The translations under genes were made by a program, and so were the position numbers. DNA of 64,000 nucleotides from Aromatoleum tolulyticum (GTDB lineage: Bacteria > Pseudomonadota > Gammaproteobacteria > Burkholderiales > Rhodocyclaceae), in NCBI RefSeq assembly GCF_900156155.1, contig NZ_FTMD01000001.1:372001-436000 (forward strand). The letters run 5' to 3'. A model generated the notes under the pieces. It searched no databases. It was not told the DNA's origin and saw nothing but the letters and a program-made list of their open reading frames with translations. This document shows, piece by piece, positions 37,797 to 46,712 of this stretch. How positions within the stretch are numbered: position 1 is the first letter of the stretch; each line of letters begins with the position of its first letter.

Positions 37797-38245
37797 GGCC
37801 GCGCGCTCCGATAGGCATCGATACGGGCGGCGGCACGCGCCACGTTGGGCTCGCCGTAGATCACGTAGCGTCGATCGACCACCACTGCGGGAATCTTGAC
37901 GATACCCAAGCCCCAAGCTTCGGCAACATCCTGGTAGGCAAGCCCAATGTGGCGTTGCAACGTCTCGTTGCCCTCACGCAATCGCTGCTGCATGATTGCC
38001 TCGGCCCGCCCCGGATCGGCCGGTAGCCCCGTCGACAGTTCGGCTTCGATCCGGGCTGGGAGGTCCAGTTCTATGACACGTTCACCACCCATGCGCTGGA
38101 TCGGGTGACGGCTGTCGGTTACGACCAGCACGTCGGCCAGTGCTACCCCGCTCAACAAGACCATGCACAACCCCGTCACCACTACGGCAGCCATGGATTG
38201 CCACGACGGTGAGCCAGGAAGAAAGCCGTGAGATGAAAACAGCAT
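37793..38245 (-). CDS. ICE exported protein, PFL_4709/TIGR03757 type (TrbC/TraW-like role)
   Basis: A 150-residue exported protein. The ATG at 38245 was chosen because GGAGG lies six bases upstream. The signal segment MAAVVVTGLCMVLLSGVALA precedes the mature sequence DVLVVTDSRHPIQRMGG. The C-terminal GIVKIPAVVVDRRYVIYGEPN resembles the thioredoxin-like strand of TrbC-type proteins, without the CxxC. It leads the four-gene run of exported mating-pair proteins below radC. Confidence 0.75.
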   Translation of the reverse strand: MLFSSHGFLPGSPSWQSMAAVVVTGLCMVLLSGVALADVLVVTDSRHPIQRMGGERVIELDLPARIEAELSTGLPADPGRAEAIMQQRLREGNETLQRHIGLAYQDVAEAWGLGIVKIPAVVVDRRYVIYGEPNVARAAARIDAYRSARP

Positions 38246-38350
38246 GTCGCGCCTCCGGGGGGTCGATACAGGCTGTAGTCGAAACCAAGAGCGTGTGCGG
38301 AGCGACAAAGAATCCGTTGCCGGGGAGTCCCCATTTTTCAGGAGTGCTGC

Positions 38351-38378
38351 AAAAGTATGGGAGCCCGAGGGCTCCCAT
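38351..38378 (-). terminator. Candidate rho-independent terminator after radC
   Basis: On the minus strand ATGGGAGCCC and GGGCTCCCAT form a perfect 10-bp stem with a 2-base centre (38357-38378), followed by ACTTTTG. It lies 35 bases beyond the radC stop, so it would end the radC transcript and separate it from the next ICE genes. The U-tract is short. Confidence 0.6.
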
Positions 38379-38412
38379 TGGGATGAACGGCGGATGCCGG
38401 GACAGCGGGGAG

Positions 38413-38907
38413 CTACAGCAGACCGGCCTCAGCGAAGGAGTACGGCTTGCCCTTGCCGACGATGAAGTGGTCCACCACCCGGACATCGACAATGGCCAGA
38501 GCGGCTTTGAGTCGATCCGTGAGCGAGCGATCAGCGGTCGAAGGCTCGGTCACCCCAGAGGGATGCTGGTGCGCCAGGATCAGCGCCGACGCGTTGAGGG
38601 CCAAGGCGCGCTGGACGACCACCCGCGGGTATACCGAGGTTTGGTCGACTGAACCCTTGAACAACGGCTCGTAGGCGAGCACCTGGTGCTGGCTGTCGAG
38701 GAACACGACAGCGAAGACTTCGTTGGGCTCCACGACCAGTTTCAGGCGCAGGTAGTCACGCACGGCGGCAGGACTGTCCAGCAACGCCCCGGCTTTGAAG
38801 ATGCGTTTCTCCAGCAAGTTAATGGCCTGCTGGATGATCCAGCCTTCGTGCTGGGCGGCGATCAGGGTAAGCGACTCCGGGCGGGAATCGGCGACGACAC
38901 AAGACAT
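38413..38907 (-). CDS. radC: RadC-like JAB/MPN domain protein
   Basis: A 164-residue protein of the RadC family common on ICEs and plasmids. The metalloprotease-like JAMM features are present: NEVFAVVFLD with the upstream Glu, and HQHPSGVTEPSTAD with His-x-His and the distal Asp. The N-terminal helix-hairpin-helix part of chromosomal RadC is missing, as in other element-borne copies. Its biochemical role remains unsettled. The ATG at 38907 has a TTGGAGG ribosome-binding site that lies in a predicted hairpin. Confidence 0.9.
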   Translation of the reverse strand: MSCVVADSRPESLTLIAAQHEGWIIQQAINLLEKRIFKAGALLDSPAAVRDYLRLKLVVEPNEVFAVVFLDSQHQVLAYEPLFKGSVDQTSVYPRVVVQRALALNASALILAHQHPSGVTEPSTADRSLTDRLKAALAIVDVRVVDHFIVGKGKPYSFAEAGLL

Positions 38908-38913
38908 GGCGAA

Positions 38914-38964
38914 CCTCCAATGGATGAGATTGGAGGGCGTATGCCCCAGGAGGGCAAACCCTCC
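38914..38964 (-). promoter_or_regulatory. Tandem hairpins, one covering the radC ribosome-binding site
   Basis: Read on the minus strand, the first hairpin is GGAGGG-TTTG-CCCTCC (38964-38949). The second is CCTCCAA-N9-TTGGAGG (38936-38914), whose 3' arm is the radC Shine-Dalgarno sequence. The GGAGG and CCTCC arms could also pair in alternative combinations, so this leader could switch radC translation. This is direct sequence reading; the regulation is inferred. Confidence 0.5.
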
Positions 38965-39101
38965 AAAGGACGACGGGGATGGAACAGAGGAAGAAGAGGC
39001 ATCCACCGCCACAAACGCGGCGGCTGTTCGCAGGCGAGGATGCGAAGCGAACGGGTTCGATCAGTGCGGTCGAGCCGCACCGTAGCCTTGAAGATCGATG
39101 G

Positions 39102-39854
39102 CTACCTGGGCATGTCGCCGACAGAGTCGGCTGGCATTTCCTTCGATGGCAAGCCGGTGGTGCCGCTCGCAGTGAGCAGATCGAGAGCAGACAGCAGAGC
39201 ATCGCCCTCGACGGAGCCGTGCAACAAGAGAGCCTTGCCGGTCTCCCGGTCACGTAGTTGCAGCGCCGGCGTAGCGGAAACGCCGTTCTTTACCGCCTCC
39301 TCAACCTGGGCGTGGATCACCGCGTCGGGCCGATCACTGGCGAGACACTGCTGCGCGGCAGGCGTGAGGTCGGGATAGCGCAGCCCTTCGGGCAGCCCCT
39401 GCCCGTCGCCACGCGTGTTCGCGTAGACCCAGTCTACGGCCTGCCAGAACGCGGCGGGGCCGCCGGCCTCACCGATGCACTCGACCAGGCGTGCCTCGGC
39501 GGAGGCCGCCGGTTCATGCATGGCCAGCGGCAGGTGATGCCATTGCCAGCTCATTTCTGGATGTCCATCGATCCAGTGCTTGAGTACCGGGAAATAGGTT
39601 CGACAGAACGGACACTCCAGATCGGCATACTCAACCACCGTGAAACGCGCATCGGGCCGGCCATAGCGCCAGGGTGGCCTGGATGGTGGTGAAGGTACAG
39701 ACGGCACCGTCTCTGTGGAGCTTAGAGGGCGGGTTTCAACTTGTGCCGTGGCACGCGGGCGCAGGAAGGACAAGGCGGCGAGCAGAAGCAAGGCGGCTGT
39801 CAGCAACGCGAGCAGAATGAAACGGCGGGATCGTACGAATCCGGGCAGGTGCAT
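39102..39854 (-). CDS. DsbA/DsbG-like thiol oxidoreductase of transfer module
   Basis: A 250-residue thioredoxin-fold protein, membrane-anchored or exported through FILLALLTAALLLLAALSF. The redox motif is C81-P-F-C84 within VVEYADLECPFCRTYFPVL, and GVSATPALQLRD supplies the cis-proline loop. It would form disulfides in cysteine-rich mating-pair proteins such as the TraU-like one encoded nearby. GGGGAGG precedes the ATG at 39854, 13 bases after the VirB4-like stop. Confidence 0.85.
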   Translation of the reverse strand: MHLPGFVRSRRFILLALLTAALLLLAALSFLRPRATAQVETRPLSSTETVPSVPSPPSRPPWRYGRPDARFTVVEYADLECPFCRTYFPVLKHWIDGHPEMSWQWHHLPLAMHEPAASAEARLVECIGEAGGPAAFWQAVDWVYANTRGDGQGLPEGLRYPDLTPAAQQCLASDRPDAVIHAQVEEAVKNGVSATPALQLRDRETGKALLLHGSVEGDALLSALDLLTASGTTGLPSKEMPADSVGDMPR

Positions 39855-39867
39855 TGCCGCCTCCCCG

Positions 39868-42756
39868 TCACGCCAGCGTATCGAGCGCCAGCGACTCGAT
39901 GCCGCGGGCATGGTCGATTTTCTCGGCCACTTTGAAGGCGGCATCCAGCTCGCCGATGCCGTACTGCTGCATCAATTGGTAGCGCTCGGCCTTCTCCTCC
40001 GGCTCGGTTTGGGCCAGCGCTAGGTACAGACTGGGCGGCACCGCGCGGAACAGCACCTCCATCGACTTCGAGAGGATCACGCCTTCGCTAAATTTGCCGG
40101 CCTCCTTGCGGGCGGAGAGCATCAGCGCCTTCTGCGCCGGGTTCAGCTCGCGGAAGCGCGCGATCTTCTCCACCTCGTCCGGGGGCATGGAGAGGCAGAT
40201 CCACCACTCGATCATGTTGAGCATCGGTTCGGCCGCCTTGGGCAGGTCGTCGATGTTCTGGGTCGCCAGCCAGTACCAGGCGCCGAGCTTGCGCCACATC
40301 TTGGTGATCTTGACCACGTAGGGCGCGAGCAGCGGGTTCTTGGTGATGATGTGGCCCTCGTCGGTGACATTGATGATCGGTCGTCCGAGGAACTGATCGC
40401 GTTCGGCGATGTTGTTCACCGAGTTGATGAGGCTGATGTAGGCAATCGAGAGCTGGGCGTTGTAGCCCTCGCGGGCGAAGGTCGCCAGGTCCACGATCGT
40501 GATATCGGCCTCGGGCCAGGGTGTGCCGGGACGGTCGAACATCTCGCCGTCGACACCCTGGCAGAACATGTCCATGGCGTCGGCCATCTCCAGCAGCCGG
40601 GTGCGCCGTGCCTCCGGCAGCGTCGCATCGCGGGCGCGTTCGCGCAGCGCGTCGCGCACGTCGCGCGTGAGCACGGTGCGCTTCTCCGCCACGCAGCGCT
40701 GAGACGCATCGAGGATGCACTGGCGGATCAGGCTGCGGTCGGCGCGCGTCATGCGAGCCTCTTCCTTGTCCTCGCCACCGGTGATCATCAGCCGCGCGGT
40801 AATCTCCAGTTCGCCCAGCACGTCGCGCTGCTCGTCGGCATCGGCGACCTGCGCTACCTCGTCGCGGTCTTCGTCCAGGTCATCAGCATCCAGCGTCTGC
40901 ACCTGGCTGGGCGTTTCCACCAGGCGGTGTGCGTCGGCGAACGGGGCGAGGCTGACCCCTGCGCCGGGTGCGAGCTTTACGCGATGCACCGTGAGGCCCA
41001 GCCGCGCCGCGAAGTCGCCGAAGAGGCCGAAGCTGTTGCCCGCCTCGACGATGAAGAGGCGCGGCCGGTAGATCGCCGTCACCTGGTTCAGGATGTTGTT
41101 GAGCGTGGCGCTCTTGCCCGAGCCGGTGGGGCCGAACAGGAACAGGTGCGCGTTCATCTGCCGGTCGAGGCGATTCAAGGGATCGAAGGTGATCGGTCCG
41201 CCGCCGCGGTTGAAGAAGGTGATGCCCGGATGCCCCGTCCCCTGGCTGCGGCCCCAGACCGGCGCGAGGTTCGCGGCGTGCTGCACGAACATGAGCTGGG
41301 TGTACCACTGGCGCCTGTCGAGGGCCGGGTCGAAGATGCAGGGCAGCCAGCGCAGGTAGCTGTTGAGCGGCGCCACCTCGTCTTCCTCGCGCACCGGCTG
41401 TAGACCAGCATTGAGCATGACATTGACCAGTTGCAGGCCGCGGGCGTCGAGCTGCGCCAGATCGCGCCCGCGCAGGAAGAACGCCAGCGCCCCGCGATAG
41501 AGCTTGTGCGCGCTGCCGATCAGGCTGCGCGCGTGCTGCACGTCCTGGCGGGTCTGCTCCGAAGCGAGCGTCTCGCCGACCGACTTCCTGCTCAGGTGGT
41601 TCAGGTACGCTTCCAGCACGTCCTGGGGCGTGGCGACCAGCGTGAGGCACATCACCGTGTCTTCCGGCATCTGGTCGAACAGCGCATTGACCGCATCACC
41701 GCCCTTGCGGGTCTCGCCGGTGATGTGGCCCGTTGGCGGCGGCATGCGCAGGCGGTCCATCACGATCACCCGGTGTGGCATGCCGTCGAAGAGCCAAGTG
41801 CCGTTGCCCACGTCCGAGCCCGGCTGGCCGAAGAACAGGCGTTGCGCGAAGTCGCCGCTGGCCAGCTCGATCTCACCCTCTTCCGTCTCCTCGGGATAGC
41901 GGGTCAGCGCATAGAAGCGCTCCCGATCCTCGGCGCTCGGCCCCAGCAGCGTCGGGTGGGGATTGAACCAGCGCAACAGCCAGTCGTGGATGTCGGCGGC
42001 GTTCATGCGCCGCGCCTTCACGCCCGCGTTCGCGAGCCCGCCGGCGAGCCGGTCGCAGATCGTGGCCAGGGCCTGCCCGGGGGACTGGCCGCGCCGCGAC
42101 GACGCGGTGGTCGGGGTACGCCGGTAGACCACCATGCGCACGCGCCGGACTTGGCCGCGCCATGGCAGGCGTGTCACCGTGGTGTCCTCGAACAGGCCGC
42201 CGGGCTTGGCGATCGCGCGCAGGTGGTGGGCGAAGAAGCGCAGGTAGAATTCGCTGAAGGCGCTGCCCCGGGCGCGTGGCCGCACGTAGCTGGCCAGCCC
42301 GCGCAGATAGCCGTCCCAGTTCGCCTCGTCCTGGGCGTAGAGCTGGACCACCCAGGGGTTCTCGTCGAGTTCGTCGAAGGAGTCTTGCAGCGCGTTCTCC
42401 AGCGCATCGCGCGCCTGCCACAGCCAGGCCAGTTCGCGACCCTCGGTGCCGACCGGCGCCAATTCAAAGAACGCGGCGACCGACTGGCCGTCTTCCAGCA
42501 GCATGCACTTCGACTCGTTCAGGTATTCCACCCAGGGCAACAGATCGGCGAAGGACGGGGCCACGCCGTAGAGCGCCTGGGCGTCCGCCTCGGTGGCCGG
42601 CTTGCGGCGGCGGACGGCCAGCGCACTGCCGGGCTCGCTGATGCCATGCGTAGCCAGCATCGACACGTGCCGCGTCCATGCGTCGTCGGCATCTGCCTCT
42701 GCGCCGGCTGGGGTTTCGGCCGGGCGCGCCTGCAGGAAGGGAACGGACCAGGTCAT
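39868..42756 (-). CDS. traC: VirB4/TraC-type conjugation ATPase (PFL_4706 type)
   Basis: A 962-residue ATPase that powers pilus assembly and substrate transfer. Walker A is FGPTGSGKSAT near residue 540. Walker B is the IINVTDEGHII region near residue 795, and a conserved WYWLATQNIDDLPKAAEPML segment with the arginine-finger region follows. The N-terminal third (EYLNESKCMLLEDGQSVAAF and similar) is the TraC_F_IV-type membrane-interacting part. Its size is at the upper end for VirB4 proteins, as in PFGI-1-class ICEs. It overlaps the lipoprotein gene upstream by one base. Confidence 0.92.
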   Translation of the reverse strand: MTWSVPFLQARPAETPAGAEADADDAWTRHVSMLATHGISEPGSALAVRRRKPATEADAQALYGVAPSFADLLPWVEYLNESKCMLLEDGQSVAAFFELAPVGTEGRELAWLWQARDALENALQDSFDELDENPWVVQLYAQDEANWDGYLRGLASYVRPRARGSAFSEFYLRFFAHHLRAIAKPGGLFEDTTVTRLPWRGQVRRVRMVVYRRTPTTASSRRGQSPGQALATICDRLAGGLANAGVKARRMNAADIHDWLLRWFNPHPTLLGPSAEDRERFYALTRYPEETEEGEIELASGDFAQRLFFGQPGSDVGNGTWLFDGMPHRVIVMDRLRMPPPTGHITGETRKGGDAVNALFDQMPEDTVMCLTLVATPQDVLEAYLNHLSRKSVGETLASEQTRQDVQHARSLIGSAHKLYRGALAFFLRGRDLAQLDARGLQLVNVMLNAGLQPVREEDEVAPLNSYLRWLPCIFDPALDRRQWYTQLMFVQHAANLAPVWGRSQGTGHPGITFFNRGGGPITFDPLNRLDRQMNAHLFLFGPTGSGKSATLNNILNQVTAIYRPRLFIVEAGNSFGLFGDFAARLGLTVHRVKLAPGAGVSLAPFADAHRLVETPSQVQTLDADDLDEDRDEVAQVADADEQRDVLGELEITARLMITGGEDKEEARMTRADRSLIRQCILDASQRCVAEKRTVLTRDVRDALRERARDATLPEARRTRLLEMADAMDMFCQGVDGEMFDRPGTPWPEADITIVDLATFAREGYNAQLSIAYISLINSVNNIAERDQFLGRPIINVTDEGHIITKNPLLAPYVVKITKMWRKLGAWYWLATQNIDDLPKAAEPMLNMIEWWICLSMPPDEVEKIARFRELNPAQKALMLSARKEAGKFSEGVILSKSMEVLFRAVPPSLYLALAQTEPEEKAERYQLMQQYGIGELDAAFKVAEKIDHARGIESLALDTLA

Positions 42757-43190
42757 CAGTAGTCCTCCAGACGCTCGCCCGGCATGGCGTACTGAACCCG
42801 CTGGTAGAGCGGAAACACCGTGGTGTAACCGGGCACCGGCACGGGGTCGGTGCCGGCCAGGTGCGGCAAGACGTACATCACCAGGTCCGGGTTCGGCAGC
42901 CGGTGGAACTGGCGGTAGATTTCGTTGGCCGCCGTGCGGGTGTAGGCCGCATTGTTCGCGGGCGCGGCCTGCACGTCGGCCTCGATCAGCGGCCGGCGCA
43001 GGCCCTGGCGCGCATCGAGCAGTTGCCGGGCCGACTGGCCCCCGCCAGCGCTGCCGCCGGTCTCCTGGTTCCAGACATCTAGCATGGTGTGATCGCCATG
43101 CGGCAGCACCTTGTCCTTGCTGGTGGCACAGCCGCCCAGCGCCGTGGCCACGAGCATTGCCACGACCGTATCAGTCCAGTTCCGACGCAT
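42756..43190 (-). CDS. Conjugative transfer lipoprotein (TIGR03751 type)
   Basis: A 144-residue lipoprotein. The leader MRRNWTDTVVAMLVATALGGC ends in a lipobox (LGGC). Mature features include HTMLDVWNQETGG, DARQGLRRPLIEADV and YTTVFPLYQRVQYAMPGE. Placed between the TraB/VirB10-like and VirB4-like genes, it is the conserved small lipoprotein of this ICE class and probably acts in the outer-membrane core, like TraV. Its start lies 20 bases inside the upstream gene. Confidence 0.82.
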   Translation of the reverse strand: MRRNWTDTVVAMLVATALGGCATSKDKVLPHGDHTMLDVWNQETGGSAGGGQSARQLLDARQGLRRPLIEADVQAAPANNAAYTRTAANEIYRQFHRLPNPDLVMYVLPHLAGTDPVPVPGYTTVFPLYQRVQYAMPGERLEDY

Positions 43191-44634
43191 GGGCGCCTCC
43201 GATGCGGTGATTGACCCGGCGCCCCTTGGCGTCGTAGTCGATGTTGAGGGGCTGCTCCAGGTGGACGGCGACCTTCGCGCCGGGCTGCACGTAGATGGCG
43301 GCGAAAGCCTGGCCGTAGAGCTTGTTGACCCAATCGGCCATGTCGCGCACGCCACCGGCCAGGATGCGGCCCATGGCCTCGTTGCCCGAGATGCCGACCG
43401 TGCCGAGCGAGCCGTTGCTGTTGGCGACCACCGCCATACTGCCGTTGTCGGACTTGATCAGCGAGGCCGCACCGGCACCGGCCGCGGTGATCAGGGCCTG
43501 CGAGCCGAGGTACTGCTGGGCGTTGCTGCGCCGCTCGCCGGAGACGCAGGGGATGCCGTAGGGATCGCTGATCCAGCCCAGGCCGCCCTGAGTGGCACTG
43601 CCGCCGGTTTGGCCGCCGTTGCCACCCTGGCTGCGCGAACTGTTCTCCGGCACGGTGCGGATGGTCCCGTCCTGGAACACGAAGGTCACGCTACGGATCT
43701 GTCCGCGCACGCACGAGAGCGTCCAGTCGCCCGAGGCGGTGCCGCTGACCACGGCGCCGGCCACGTCGGGGATGTCGATGCCGTTGGCGGTCAGGTTGTC
43801 CGGCCCGATCAGCACCTTAAAGGGGTACGGGTCATTGACCGTGCCGTCGATCGGCACGCGTCCGATCAGCGCCGTCATGGCAATCGACCCCATCAGCGTC
43901 GAGTTCGACGGCACCGTGTAGACCGGCTTGGCGGAGGCACCCATGGCGCGGCTGCCCGCATCGGCGACGGTGCTCGCAACGCTGTCGGCCGTATTGGTCA
44001 GGGCTTTCTGCGCGGGTCCGAAGCTGGTGGGAAATGTTGGGCCGCTGCTCGCGGCGCCGTTCTTCGGTGGCTTGGCGTCGTCCGGCTCCACCCAGCGCGT
44101 GCTACTGCCGCGAGCGCCGCTGCCCAAGCTGCCGCCGAAGTTCTTGCCGTCGCCTTCCTCCAGGCCCAGCCCGACAGGCAGATCGGCCTGGCCGCCCTTG
44201 CCGGTGAGGCCATCAAGGCGCCGCTGCAGGTCCTGCAGCAGGCTCTGCGTCTGCTGGCGGTCGCTGGCGACCTGCTCACGGTCCTGCTGCAGGCGGCCGC
44301 GCTCGCCGTCCAGGGCAGTCTGGATGCGCTGGTCGACCGCGCTCTCGCGGGCGCGCATGCGTTCGTTCTCGGCCTTCTGGTTCTTGTTGTCGGTGAGCGC
44401 GGTCTGCAGCTCGTTGCGCAACTGCTTGACCTGGGCGACCAGCGTGGCAACGGTGTCGCGCGGTGTGTCGCCCTCGATGCCCAGGGCCTTCATCTCCTCG
44501 GGCGTGAGCGGATTGGCGGCGCCGGGTTGCGCGGGTTTGGCGCCGCGGTCGCCCGAGAACAGCTTGATGCCGACGAAGATCACCAGCAGCGCCATCGGGA
44601 TCAGCAGCCACTTGAGGAGAGGGTTACTCTTCAT
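43171..44634 (-). CDS. TraB/VirB10-like conjugation protein (PFL_4705/TIGR03752 type)
   Basis: A 487-residue bitopic protein. It has an N-terminal membrane helix (LLKWLLIPMALLVIFVGIKL), then a coiled-coil stretch (about 60-155, LVAQVKQLRNELQTALTD), then a proline/glycine-rich linker and a C-terminal beta domain (STLMGSIAMTALIGRVPIDG, GDWTLSCVRGQIRSVTFVF). This is the architecture of TraB/VirB10 proteins that span from inner to outer membrane. It overlaps both neighbours, so the genes are co-translated. Confidence 0.82.
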   Translation of the reverse strand: MKSNPLLKWLLIPMALLVIFVGIKLFSGDRGAKPAQPGAANPLTPEEMKALGIEGDTPRDTVATLVAQVKQLRNELQTALTDNKNQKAENERMRARESAVDQRIQTALDGERGRLQQDREQVASDRQQTQSLLQDLQRRLDGLTGKGGQADLPVGLGLEEGDGKNFGGSLGSGARGSSTRWVEPDDAKPPKNGAASSGPTFPTSFGPAQKALTNTADSVASTVADAGSRAMGASAKPVYTVPSNSTLMGSIAMTALIGRVPIDGTVNDPYPFKVLIGPDNLTANGIDIPDVAGAVVSGTASGDWTLSCVRGQIRSVTFVFQDGTIRTVPENSSRSQGGNGGQTGGSATQGGLGWISDPYGIPCVSGERRSNAQQYLGSQALITAAGAGAASLIKSDNGSMAVVANSNGSLGTVGISGNEAMGRILAGGVRDMADWVNKLYGQAFAAIYVQPGAKVAVHLEQPLNIDYDAKGRRVNHRIGGAHASELD

Positions 44635-45544
44635 CGCGAGCGCCTCCTCCTTCGGCCTGGCCGGCTGCGGCTGCCGGCGGCAGACTCACCGCCGCGTCGA
44701 TCGGCGCGACCTTCGGCAGCAGCGACTCGGCCAGGCCATGGCCACGGGTGACGAGGTAGACCACGGTGGTGTCGGCCGATTGGCCGGCGGGCCCCAGGCT
44801 CGCATGCTGAAAGGTCGCCGCGACGAAATCGCCCTGCAGGGCGCGCGGATCGAGGTTCAGCCAGCGCGCGGAGGTGTTGGTGAGCCTCACGGCCGTCACC
44901 CACTGGTCTTCGAGCCGCCATGCGGCCAGCGCCTGTGCGCGCACCGGCAGCGTGGGCAGCAAGGTGCTCAGCGCGAGGCCGCGGCGCAGGTTCACGCGCC
45001 CGATGCCGGCGACCGGCTCGACGGTGCGCAGCGGCGCGTACAAGTTTTGCGCGGCATGGCGCGTCAGCACGACCGATACCGGCGTTTCGCGCCGGGGAAC
45101 GGATTTGTCTGCGGGCGCTTCTGCCTGCTGGTCCGCGCCGCTTGCTGCACTGCCGCCGTAGCGCTTCGCGGGGGCCTCCGCTTCCACGATGCGCACGGGC
45201 TCCAGCGCCGGCTGGCCCGCCTTGGCCGGCTCGGCGGCAATGTCGATCAGGATCAGCGCCCCGGATTCGGCATCCTGCAGTTCCAGTCGCGACGGCGGAA
45301 TCGGCTCGCTCGCGCGCAGGTAGATCGCACCGCCCGCGCTCTGCACCCGCAGGTGCGATCCGATGCTCTCCGGCACGCCGATGCGCACGTTGCGGTCGAT
45401 GAAGATCACGCGCTCCTGGCCGACCACGAGCGGTACGGCCAGGGGCAGACGCTCCCAGCGCAGGATCTCCACGGCCTGGCTGGTGGAGACGAGCCCCATG
45501 CTGAGCAGGAAGCCGGCCAGGGCCGGCAGGACAAGGCGCTTCAT
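44624..45544 (-). CDS. TraK-like secreted conjugation protein (PFL_4704/TIGR03749 type)
   Basis: A 306-residue exported protein with signal peptide MKRLVLPALAGFLLSMGLVS. The mature part begins AVEILRWERLPLAVPLVVGQ and includes strands such as ERVIFIDRNVRIGVPESIG and a PVSVVLTRHAAQNLYAPLR segment. It corresponds by order to TraK/VirB9, the secretin-like component of the outer-membrane core. It overlaps the TraE-like gene by four bases and the TraB-like gene by eleven. Confidence 0.8.
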   Translation of the reverse strand: MKRLVLPALAGFLLSMGLVSTSQAVEILRWERLPLAVPLVVGQERVIFIDRNVRIGVPESIGSHLRVQSAGGAIYLRASEPIPPSRLELQDAESGALILIDIAAEPAKAGQPALEPVRIVEAEAPAKRYGGSAASGADQQAEAPADKSVPRRETPVSVVLTRHAAQNLYAPLRTVEPVAGIGRVNLRRGLALSTLLPTLPVRAQALAAWRLEDQWVTAVRLTNTSARWLNLDPRALQGDFVAATFQHASLGPAGQSADTTVVYLVTRGHGLAESLLPKVAPIDAAVSLPPAAAAGQAEGGGARDEE

Positions 45545-46230
45545 GAGGCTCCTCCTTGCAGGTGGTTGGCTGCGGCGGGCTGGGCGGCCGGCGCAGGTGC
45601 CGGCGCCGGTTCAATGCGCTGCGGCGCGCTCGCGTAGCAATCCAGGGCCAGGCCGAAGGGGTTGCGCTCCGGATCGACGTCCATGCGTTCGACCTTCAAG
45701 GCGTAGCGCACCAGTGCGCGCTTGACCTGCTCGGAGCCCAGGTACTCGTCGGCGCTCACGTCGAGGGTGACGATCCAGTTCTTTGCCGACACGACCTGGA
45801 CGCGCGACGTGGGATCGTCGCCGTAACCCCGGCCGGGAATCTCGTAGATACCGCGCACGCGCTGACGCAACTCGCCGTTGCTGCGCCGGAATTCGTAGTC
45901 CTGCTGCAGGAACGAGCGGCAACTCGGCGTGAGGTAGGCAGACAGCGCCTTGAGGTTGCGCGGGTAGTCTTCCTCGCCGTTGGTTGGCCAGCGCTGGGCC
46001 TGCTGCCAGATGTAGAAGGTGAAGGCGTAGACGCTTTCTGGAGGCACGTCCCACCACTTGCGGGTGCTGCCGGAGCGCAAGTCCGGGGGTACGTGGATGG
46101 TCAGGCTCTTCGGCGCGCTCCACCAGCCGAACCCAAGCAGCAGTGCCACGACGAAGAGCGCGGCGGCGCCGAGGCGCAAGGTCTTGACGTGCGCCCGCAG
46201 GTGCATGACTTCGTTCTTGAACCGACTCAC
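45541..46230 (-). CDS. TraE/VirB8-like inner-membrane conjugation protein (PFL_4703/TIGR03746 type)
   Basis: A 229-residue bitopic protein: one N-terminal helix (AALFVVALLLGFGWW) and a periplasmic domain with VYAFTFYIWQQAQRWPTNGE, SCRSFLQQDYEFRRSNGEL and IVTLDVSADEYLGSE. These features and its place before the TraK- and TraB-like genes match the TraE/VirB8 assembly factor of this ICE class. The C-terminus is alanine/proline-rich. It overlaps its neighbours by four bases on each side. Confidence 0.8.
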   Translation of the reverse strand: MSRFKNEVMHLRAHVKTLRLGAAALFVVALLLGFGWWSAPKSLTIHVPPDLRSGSTRKWWDVPPESVYAFTFYIWQQAQRWPTNGEEDYPRNLKALSAYLTPSCRSFLQQDYEFRRSNGELRQRVRGIYEIPGRGYGDDPTSRVQVVSAKNWIVTLDVSADEYLGSEQVKRALVRYALKVERMDVDPERNPFGLALDCYASAPQRIEPAPAPAPAAQPAAANHLQGGAS

Positions 46231-46700
46231 TGGACAGCCCCCCTGTCACTGCGTGACGCCCTTCCCGAGGGAGGATGGGCAGCACCTCGACGGATGGACG
46301 TGGAAGGCCGCTGGCGCCGCGTGGTCCACCAGCCCGAGCGGGTGATGAGCTGCCGTCCCCCCACGTGGGCCGCCAGGGCAGGATAGCGCAGTGCGAGCCG
46401 CCACTGGAGCTGGCGGTACAGCCAGATGTCGGGCCGGCCGCGCTTTTGCCGGCGCAGGAAGCCGCTACCCGCAAACACGCCGAGCCCGATGCCGACGACG
46501 ATCAGCGTCGGCACCATGGCGATGCTGTGCGTGAGCCAGGCCAGCGGTATGCCGGCCAGAAATCCAGCTACGGCCGACAGACCAGCGCAGACCCACAGCT
46601 CGTCGGCGGTCAGTCCGCGCACGACCACCGGGTGGCGGTTCAGGCGATGCGGCAGGAAGGTCACGAGCCCGTCGCGCGGACTCTCCGGGGAGCCGGCCAT
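46227..46700 (-). CDS. ICE membrane protein, PFL_4702/TIGR03750 type (TraL-like)
   Basis: A 157-residue protein. The opening (DGLVTFLPHRLNRHPVVVRG) precedes two membrane helices (LWVCAGLSAVAGFLAGIPL and MVPTLIVVGIGLGVFAG). RRGRPDIWLYRQLQWRL-like sequence follows. Two-helix proteins of this type take the TraL position in ICE mating-pair clusters. The C-terminal tail after the helices is basic and looks disordered. Confidence 0.78.
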   Translation of the reverse strand: MAGSPESPRDGLVTFLPHRLNRHPVVVRGLTADELWVCAGLSAVAGFLAGIPLAWLTHSIAMVPTLIVVGIGLGVFAGSGFLRRQKRGRPDIWLYRQLQWRLALRYPALAAHVGGRQLITRSGWWTTRRQRPSTSIRRGAAHPPSGRASRSDRGAVQ

Positions 46701-46712
46701 CGGTGCCGGCCC

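Noticed and set aside
40351-44751. Plus-strand frames of 350-546 codons opposite the VirB4- and TraB-like genes
   Set aside because: They are antisense shadows of motif-bearing conjugation genes with no recognisable domain of their own.
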